Assembly: GCA_964578975.1 (NCBI GenBank)
Contig: CAZOFA010000080.1
Coordinates: forward strand, 1 to 9,950
From: CAYRUP01 sp964578975
Lineage (GTDB): Bacteria > Pseudomonadota > Gammaproteobacteria > DSM-16500
Reading direction: 5' to 3'
DNA length: 9,950 nt
In this document: in pieces, positions 1-4,396 of the stretch
Layout of the letters: the number at the start of each line of letters is the position of its first letter
Position numbering within the stretch: position 1 is the stretch's first letter
The notes under the pieces: model-generated
Database searches by the model: none
Told to the model about the DNA's origin: nothing
What the model saw: only the letters and a program-made list of their open reading frames with translations
Program-made: the position numbers and the translations under genes

Positions 1-56
1 GGTCCAAAAACGCGCGCCCCCTGCTCCACATTGGGTTGTTTTAAATATTTTTTTTA

Positions 57-108
57 CACCTCTCCCCTTGTGGGAGAGGTCGACGCGCTGTTCGCGTCGG
101 GTGAGGGG
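57..108. repeat. Two-hairpin interspersed palindromic repeat upstream of the amidase
   Basis: Two adjacent perfect hairpins are visible. The first has a 9-bp stem (ACCTCTCCC at 58-66 with GGGAGAGGT at 72-80, 5-nt loop). The second has a 7-bp stem (CGACGCG at 81-87 with CGCGTCG at 93-99, 5-nt loop). The right end, GGTGAGGGG (100-108), can pair alternatively with part of the C-rich left end. The layout (CCTCTCCC, GGGAGAGG, GGGTGAGGGG) looks like a REP-type element scattered in many proteobacterial genomes; that it is multicopy here is inference, since only one copy is in the window. Its right end supplies the GAGGGG placed 10 nt before the amidase ATG. Confidence 0.7.
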
Positions 109-118
109 AAATTCTAAA

Positions 119-1603
119 ATGCCAACCTTCCCCGAATACAATTCCCTCGACGCCCTCGGTCTCGCCAACCTCATCCAAACCCGCGCCATTTCCCCACAAG
201 AACTCATCAAATCCGCCATCGAGCGCATCGAAAAACTAAATCCCACTCTCAATGCCGTCATTTACAAAATGTACGATCACGCACTCACCGCAACAACACA
301 TGAAATTCCTTGCGGCATTTTTCAAGGCGTCCCATTTTTACTAAAAGATTTATTAGCCGATTACGCCGGCACACCCATGCAATGCGGCAGCGCTATCGCC
401 GAAAAATGGATTTCATCGCACGATGCTGAATTAGTGCAGCGCATGAAAAAAGCTGGATTAATCATTTTAGGAAAAACAAACACGCCCGAATTTGGTTTGA
501 ATCTCGTGACCGAACCCAAATTATTTGGCCCCACACGCAATCCGTGGGATGTCACACGCGCGAGTGGTGGTTCGAGTGGTGGTTCGGCGGTGGCGGTGGC
601 GTCGCGCATGGTGCCAATGGCGCATGGTGGGGATGGTGCAGGTTCGATTCGTATTCCTGCAGCGTATTGCGGTGTTTTTGGTTTAAAACCTTCGCGCGGC
701 AGAACGCCTTCTGGGCCGAATGTCATGCGCATTTGGCAAGGCATGGTGGTTGAGCACGTCATTACGCGCAGTGTGCGCGACAGTGCGGCAATGTTAGATG
801 TATTATCCGGACCCGAATTAGGTTCGCCGATTTCACTGCCGACACCGCCAAAAAAATTTTTAGACGCATTAACAGAACCGCTCAGACCATTACGCATTGC
901 CATGACCGACGAACCTTTTTTTCTAGGCGAAACCGTCAATGCAGAATATAAAAATGCAGTTAAACAAGCCGCAATGTTATGCGAAACACTCGGTCATTCT
1001 GTCGAAGTGGCGACACCAAAAATAAATCATGAAGAATTAATTCTCGCCTACATGATTGTGATTGCAGCGGATACTGCCGCCGATATTAAAATGCTCGCGC
1101 AAGCAATGAATAATAAAACAGACTTTTCTAAACTAGAAACCGCCACCGCAGTCTTATGCGAAGTTGGAACGCACTTTAGTGCAAAAGATTTTGTGTGGGC
1201 GACTCATGTATTAGATAAAACCGCACGTTTGCTCGCTGAATTTTTTGTGCAATATGATGTGTTATTGACACCAACCATGGGCATGACGCCACCGCGTGTC
1301 GGAGAATTTCAACCCCACATCTGGGAAAAAAATGTATTGGAATTTTTGCGCCGCATTCCCTACGGACCGTTATTACGCAAACTCACCAAACAAATGGCTG
1401 AAAAACATTTTGCTTTTCTTCCGTTTACTGCACTGTTTAATATTACGGGTCAACCGGCGATGTCCGTGCCATTGTATTGGGACAAACAAGGTTTACCGAT
1501 TGGAATTCATTTTGCAGGAAGATTGAATGATGAAGTGACGTTGTTGCAATTGGCCGCGCAGTTGGAGCAGGCATTGCCGTGGAATGAAAAAATGCCGTTG
1601 TGA
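119..1603 (+). CDS. Amidase-signature family hydrolase (6-aminohexanoate cyclic dimer hydrolase-like)
   Basis: Probable cytoplasmic amidase that hydrolyses a carboxamide bond; the substrate is unknown. The 494-residue product carries the full Ser-cisSer-Lys apparatus: Lys76 in PFLLKDL, Ser152 in the GGSSGGS glycine/serine loop (150-156), and nucleophile Ser176 in GDGAGSIRIPA. The 24-residue gap between the two serines is the one known from fatty acid amide hydrolase. The C-terminal FNITGQPAMSVPL and LPIGIHFAGR segments and the overall length recall NylA (6-aminohexanoate cyclic dimer hydrolase, ~493 residues). That says which subfamily it resembles, not that nylon oligomers are the substrate. 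It lacks the strict features expected of GatA, and no gatB or gatC is near. ATG 119 is preferred because GAGGGG (103-108) precedes it by 10 nt and homology begins there. An in-frame TTG at 68 would add 17 repeat-encoded residues. No signal peptide or membrane segment is seen. Confidence 0.9.
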   Translation: MPTFPEYNSLDALGLANLIQTRAISPQELIKSAIERIEKLNPTLNAVIYKMYDHALTATTHEIPCGIFQGVPFLLKDLLADYAGTPMQCGSAIAEKWISSHDAELVQRMKKAGLIILGKTNTPEFGLNLVTEPKLFGPTRNPWDVTRASGGSSGGSAVAVASRMVPMAHGGDGAGSIRIPAAYCGVFGLKPSRGRTPSGPNVMRIWQGMVVEHVITRSVRDSAAMLDVLSGPELGSPISLPTPPKKFLDALTEPLRPLRIAMTDEPFFLGETVNAEYKNAVKQAAMLCETLGHSVEVATPKINHEELILAYMIVIAADTAADIKMLAQAMNNKTDFSKLETATAVLCEVGTHFSAKDFVWATHVLDKTARLLAEFFVQYDVLLTPTMGMTPPRVGEFQPHIWEKNVLEFLRRIPYGPLLRKLTKQMAEKHFAFLPFTALFNITGQPAMSVPLYWDKQGLPIGIHFAGRLNDEVTLLQLAAQLEQALPWNEKMPL

Positions 1604-1660
1604 TAAATAAAGGTTAAAATAATAAACTCATACGGCAACTAAAAAAATATCAAGGATTTT

Positions 1661-2554
1661 ATGAAAAAAGAAACGCCCCATGAGCAAATAATTATCTACC
1701 AATCAAAAGATAAAAATGTAGAACTGGACGTTGCCATTGATCATGAAACGGTCTGGCTAAACCAAGCACAAATGACTAAACTTTTTGGACGTGATAGAAC
1801 AGTCATTACTAAACATATAAATAACATATTCAAGGAAGGCGAATTAGCCGAAAAAAGCAACGTGCAAAATATGCACCTTGCAAATTCAGATAAACCGGTA
1901 AAATCATATAACTTAGATGTTGTGATTTCTGTAGGTTATCGAGTGAAATCACTAGAAGGCACCCGCTTTCGCCAATGGGCAACCCAAACACTCAAAAATC
2001 ATATTTTAAAGGGATACACCATCAATCGTAATCGTGTCCAAAAAAACTATAATCAATTCCTTAAAGTGGTCGATGACGTTAAAAATTTATTGCCTAAAAA
2101 TTTCATGATTGATAAAGATAGCGTATTAGAACTTATCACTCTCTTTGCGGATACTTGGCTATCATTAGATGCTTATGATAAAGATAAATTAATTACACAA
2201 GGCGCAACAAAAAAGAAAGTAGCACTAACAGCGGGAAAATTAAATCAAGCTCTAGCTGAATTAAAATTAAATTTGATAGCCAAAGAAGAAGCTACCGATA
2301 TTTTTGGCGTGGAACGAACCAAAGATAGTATCGCGGGAATTGTCGGTAATGTGATGCAATCATTTGGCAGAAAAGAGCTTTATCCAAGCATTGAAGAAAA
2401 AGCAGCTAATCTTCTTTATTTCATTATAAAAAATCATCCTTTTATAGATGGAAATAAACGGAGCGGTGCATATGCTTTCATATGGTTTTTAAATCAAGCA
2501 AAAGTGTTAGATCTTGCGCGTATTACACCGCCAGCGCTCACTGCTATTACATAA
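1661..2554 (+). CDS. RhuM family protein with C-terminal Fic/Doc domain, 3' end frameshifted
   Basis: The 297-residue reading frame has an N-terminal RhuM-type region (roughly 1-125, with VWLNQAQMTKLFGRD and the LDVVISVGYRVKS..GTRFRQWAT block) followed by a Fic domain. The catalytic loop HPFIDGNKRSG lies at 259-269. His259, Asp263, Asn265, Lys266 and Arg267 match the H-x-F-x-D/N-x-N-K-R form seen in Doc more than the GNGRxxR form of classical AMP transferases, so nucleotide or phosphate transfer to a protein target is plausible but the target is unknown. RhuM was first named from Salmonella pathogenicity island 3; the role remains unclear. AAGGA (1652-1656) stands 4 nt before the ATG. The frame stops at TAA 2552-2554 just after ALTAIT, where family members normally continue for about 25 residues; those residues are encoded in the next frame. 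The gene is more AT-rich than the amidase and has no recognisable antitoxin partner. It may be a recent acquisition now decaying. Confidence 0.85.
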   Translation: MKKETPHEQIIIYQSKDKNVELDVAIDHETVWLNQAQMTKLFGRDRTVITKHINNIFKEGELAEKSNVQNMHLANSDKPVKSYNLDVVISVGYRVKSLEGTRFRQWATQTLKNHILKGYTINRNRVQKNYNQFLKVVDDVKNLLPKNFMIDKDSVLELITLFADTWLSLDAYDKDKLITQGATKKKVALTAGKLNQALAELKLNLIAKEEATDIFGVERTKDSIAGIVGNVMQSFGRKELYPSIEEKAANLLYFIIKNHPFIDGNKRSGAYAFIWFLNQAKVLDLARITPPALTAIT

Positions 2555-2628
2555 TTGCAGAAAGTGCGCCGAAGGAAAAAGAAAAAATGATAGGATTAGT
2601 TTGTACTTTTTTAGCAAAAAGAAAATAA
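2554..2628 (+). pseudogene. Out-of-frame C-terminal tail of the RhuM-Fic gene
   Basis: Read one base earlier than the upstream frame, this stretch encodes I-A-E-S-A-P-K-E-K-E-K-M-I-G-L-V-C-T-F-L-A-K-R-K and ends at TAA 2626-2628. That resembles the LIAESNPKEK..MI-L type ending I know from intact RhuM-Fic proteins. Adding a single base after the T at 2552 would restore Thr-Leu-Ile-Ala-Glu-Ser without a stop, so a one-base deletion (or 1+3n) explains the break. A sequencing error or programmed frameshift is possible; no obvious slippery heptamer is present at the junction. Confidence 0.72.
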
Positions 2629-2653
2629 TTTCGTCAGCAATGACGAAATTATT
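2612..2653 (-). terminator. Rho-independent terminator of suhB
   Basis: A perfect 13-bp inverted repeat (2624-2636 with 2641-2653) encloses a GCAA loop. On the minus strand it is followed by TTTTCTTTTTGC (complement of 2614-2625), a good U-tract for suhB transcripts. The stem overlaps the suhB stop codon (2649-2651) and also the stop codon of the frameshifted RhuM-Fic tail (2626-2628), so both convergent genes end in it. On the plus strand it lacks a following T run, so it mainly serves suhB. Confidence 0.75.
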
Positions 2654-3461
2654 CCTGTTGCAACTGCTCAATCCGCAACAAATGCGGCCTCAGTTGCTGT
2701 AACAACAATTTCAAAATTTTTGGATTGCCTGCGACGACATTTCCGGTTTTTATATAATCTTCGCCACCTTTAAAATCACACACCAAACCACCGGCTTCTT
2801 TAATCATTAAAGTGCCCGCTGCAAGATCCCACGGTTTTAAACCCATTTCCCAAAAACCATCTAAACGACCACAAGCGACATACGCTAAATCCAGTGTCGC
2901 AGCCCCTGCGCGTCGAACGTCTCCGGACATGGGTAACAATGCTTTCAAACTTTCGCTGTAGGCTTCAACTAATGTGGGCGACTGGCGATGCGGAAAACCG
3001 GTGCCGAGTAAACATTCTTTCAGGTGTTTGTTGGTGCTGACACGCATGCGTCGATCATTCAATTGCGCACCTTTACCACGACTCGCACAAAATAATTCTT
3101 GCCGAATCGGGTCATAAATCACACCGTGTTCGATTTTTCCTTTAAAACTGACGGCAATCGACACAGCAAACTGCGGAAACCCATGAATAAAATTGCGCGT
3201 GCCATCCAGCGGATCAATAATCCAAACATAATCATTACCAGGTGTTTCACCACTTTCTTCGCCAATAATGCCATGATTGGGGTGGGATTTTCGGATGATA
3301 GCGATAATTTCAAGCTCGGCTTTTTTATCGATCTCCGTGACGTAGTCATTCGGTGCTTTTTCAGTGACCTGCACTTTATCCAAGCGATCAAGTGCCCGCA
3401 CAATGATATTGCCTGCACTACGAGCCGCTTGTATCGCAATGTTTATTAATGGATCTTTCAT
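2649..3461 (-). CDS. suhB: Inositol-1-monophosphatase family protein SuhB
   Basis: Mg-dependent phosphatase fold of the inositol monophosphatase family, 270 residues (E. coli SuhB has 267). Metal-site motifs are all present: GEESGE around 67-72, WIIDPLDGTRNF (80-91, metal ligands Asp83 and Asp86), and the C-terminal GLKPWDLAAG with Asp212. The GTGFP and RRAGAATLDLAYVA blocks also match. In E. coli SuhB removes phosphate from inositol monophosphate in vitro and works in ribosomal RNA antitermination and ribosome assembly with the Nus factors; the same role here is inferred from similarity. The gene is transcribed divergently from trmJ, as in E. coli, across an 81-nt gap. The start at 3461 aligns with the E. 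coli N terminus (MxxxLNIAIxAARxAGN). The extreme C terminus (LRIEQLQQE) is encoded within or beside the terminator stem. Confidence 0.96.
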   Translation of the reverse strand: MKDPLINIAIQAARSAGNIIVRALDRLDKVQVTEKAPNDYVTEIDKKAELEIIAIIRKSHPNHGIIGEESGETPGNDYVWIIDPLDGTRNFIHGFPQFAVSIAVSFKGKIEHGVIYDPIRQELFCASRGKGAQLNDRRMRVSTNKHLKECLLGTGFPHRQSPTLVEAYSESLKALLPMSGDVRRAGAATLDLAYVACGRLDGFWEMGLKPWDLAAGTLMIKEAGGLVCDFKGGEDYIKTGNVVAGNPKILKLLLQQLRPHLLRIEQLQQE

Positions 3462-3507
3462 GATTGTATAAAGAACCTAAAAAAATTAGGTGCACAGAAT
3501 AACAGAG

Positions 3508-3535
3508 TTGCATCTAAATGAAAACAAATTATACT
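3508..3535 (+). promoter_or_regulatory. Candidate trmJ promoter with overlapping divergent -10 for suhB
   Basis: A TATACT -10 hexamer (3530-3535) lies 7 nt before the trmJ ATG, with a weak -35 TTGCAT (3508-3513) 16 bp upstream. The predicted transcription start falls at about 3541-3543, which would leave essentially no leader; there is also no Shine-Dalgarno sequence. On the opposite strand the overlapping bases 3533-3528 read TATAAT, a perfect -10 pointing toward suhB, although I see no good -35 for it. The two promoters may therefore compete for the same segment. Confidence 0.5.
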
Positions 3536-3542
3536 TTCGCTC

Positions 3543-4268
3543 ATGTTAGATTGCATTCGTATTGTATTGCTCGAAACCTCCCATCCCGGCAACATCGGCT
3601 CCACCGCGCGCGCGATGAAAACCATGGGATTGAAAAATCTTTATTTAGTGGCACCACAGTTATTTCCACATCCCAAAGCACAAGAAATGGCATCTTCGGC
3701 AGGTGATATTTTAGAGAATGCAAAAGTCGTGAGTAATTTAGATGAAGCAATCGCCGATTGCCATCTCGTGATTGGCACCAGCACACGCACGCGCACCATT
3801 CCTTGGCCGATTTTATCACCGCGACAATTAGCTGAAAAAATTCGTGACGAACATCAAGACATAAAAACCGCAATTCTTTTTGGGCGTGAACAATCGGGAT
3901 TAACCAATGAAGAATTGCAACGTTGCCATTTTCATGTGCAAATCCCAACGAATGCTGAATACAGTTCGTTAAATTTAGCCTCAGCAGTGCAAGTGATTGC
4001 GTATGAATTACAAATAGCAAGTTTATCTGAAATAAAAAATCCAACCTGGGATTATCCATTTGCAACCGCAAAAGAGTTAGATGGATTTTACCAACATTTA
4101 GAAACTGTTTTGATCGAACTCAAATTTTTAAACCCAAAAGCCCCACGACAATTGATGACGCGACTGCGGCGTTTATTTAGTCGCACACAATTGGATGTGA
4201 TGGAAATAAATATTTTGCGCGGGATTTTGGGAGCGGTGCAAAAAATAATACCAATTCAAAAAAAATAA
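3543..4268 (+). CDS. trmJ: tRNA (cytidine/uridine-2'-O-)-methyltransferase TrmJ
   Basis: SPOUT-class methyltransferase of 241 residues that in E. coli methylates the 2'-O of nucleotide 32 in the anticodon loop of several tRNAs, using S-adenosylmethionine and acting as a dimer. Visible motifs: ETSHPGNIGSTARAMKTMGL (11-30), VIGTSTRTR (76-84), and the knotted SAM-binding segments ILFGREQSGLTNEEL (111-125) and IPTNAEYSSLNLASAVQVIAYEL (134-156). The C-terminal region with LMTRLRRLFSRTQL and EINILRGIL matches the E. coli protein. The start at 3543 aligns exactly with E. coli MLxxIRIVLxETS. No ribosome binding site precedes it, and the candidate -10 sits only 7 nt upstream, suggesting a leaderless message. 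In E. coli the next genes are iscR and iscS; here an unrelated large gene follows. Confidence 0.95.
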   Translation: MLDCIRIVLLETSHPGNIGSTARAMKTMGLKNLYLVAPQLFPHPKAQEMASSAGDILENAKVVSNLDEAIADCHLVIGTSTRTRTIPWPILSPRQLAEKIRDEHQDIKTAILFGREQSGLTNEELQRCHFHVQIPTNAEYSSLNLASAVQVIAYELQIASLSEIKNPTWDYPFATAKELDGFYQHLETVLIELKFLNPKAPRQLMTRLRRLFSRTQLDVMEINILRGILGAVQKIIPIQKK

Positions 4269-4269
4269 T

Positions 4270-4300
4270 TTGCTTGTTTATAAAAAATATTCGTTATACT
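4270..4300 (+). promoter_or_regulatory. Candidate promoter of the 985-residue gene
   Basis: The -10 hexamer TATACT (4295-4300) is preceded by TTGCTT (4270-4275, 19-bp spacer) or TTGTTT (4274-4279, 15-bp spacer); neither spacing is ideal. CGTTATACT (4292-4300) is identical to the -10 context of the cysteine desulfurase gene (8762-8770), which supports it. It would give a leader of about 90 nt before the ATG at 4397. No terminator is visible between trmJ and this point, so read-through from trmJ is also possible. Confidence 0.45.
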
Positions 4301-4339
4301 CTAAACGCGATTTATTTTGTCACAAAAAATATTAAAAAA

Positions 4340-4349
4340 TTGTATACAA
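4340..4349. promoter_or_regulatory. Short palindrome in the leader of the 985-residue gene
   Basis: TTGTATACAA is a perfect 10-bp palindrome, 40 nt downstream of the candidate -10 and 47 nt before the ATG. It could be an operator half-site pair, but short palindromes arise easily in sequence this AT-rich. No PmrA-type or other named effector-regulator box was recognised. Confidence 0.25.
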
Positions 4350-4396
4350 AAATTCAGATAGTCCGTTTTAATAACAAAAATAATATGGAGTAAAAT

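Noticed and set aside
1..56. 3' end of an upstream gene or a promoter for the amidase
   Set aside because: No convincing reading-frame end or promoter pair could be supported in so short a stretch.
68..118. TTG start giving a 17-residue N-terminal extension of the amidase
   Set aside because: The extension is encoded by the palindromic repeat and is arginine-rich and unlike the family; the ATG at 119 has a good binding site and fits the homologues' N terminus.
361..939. 192-codon open frame on the minus strand within the amidase
   Set aside because: It lies opposite a strongly supported gene, has no ribosome binding site, and its sequence looks like a complement of the glycine/serine-rich amidase loop.
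1661..2554. Toxin-antitoxin pair involving the RhuM-Fic gene
   Set aside because: There is no small partner gene on either side (57 nt to the amidase, convergent suhB downstream), and no inhibitory S/TxxxEG/N helix motif was seen in the protein.
3475..3491. Hairpin ACCTAA...TTAGGT in the suhB leader as a regulatory element
   Set aside because: The stem is only 6 bp and AT-rich, too weak to call as a terminator or riboswitch.
3541..4071. 176-codon open frame on the minus strand within trmJ
   Set aside because: It is antisense to conserved TrmJ motifs and has no recognisable family or start signals.
4269..4396. PmrA-type or other named effector-regulator box upstream of the large gene
   Set aside because: No tandem CTTAA-type sequence is present; the region is simply AT-rich apart from the promoter and a 10-bp palindrome.
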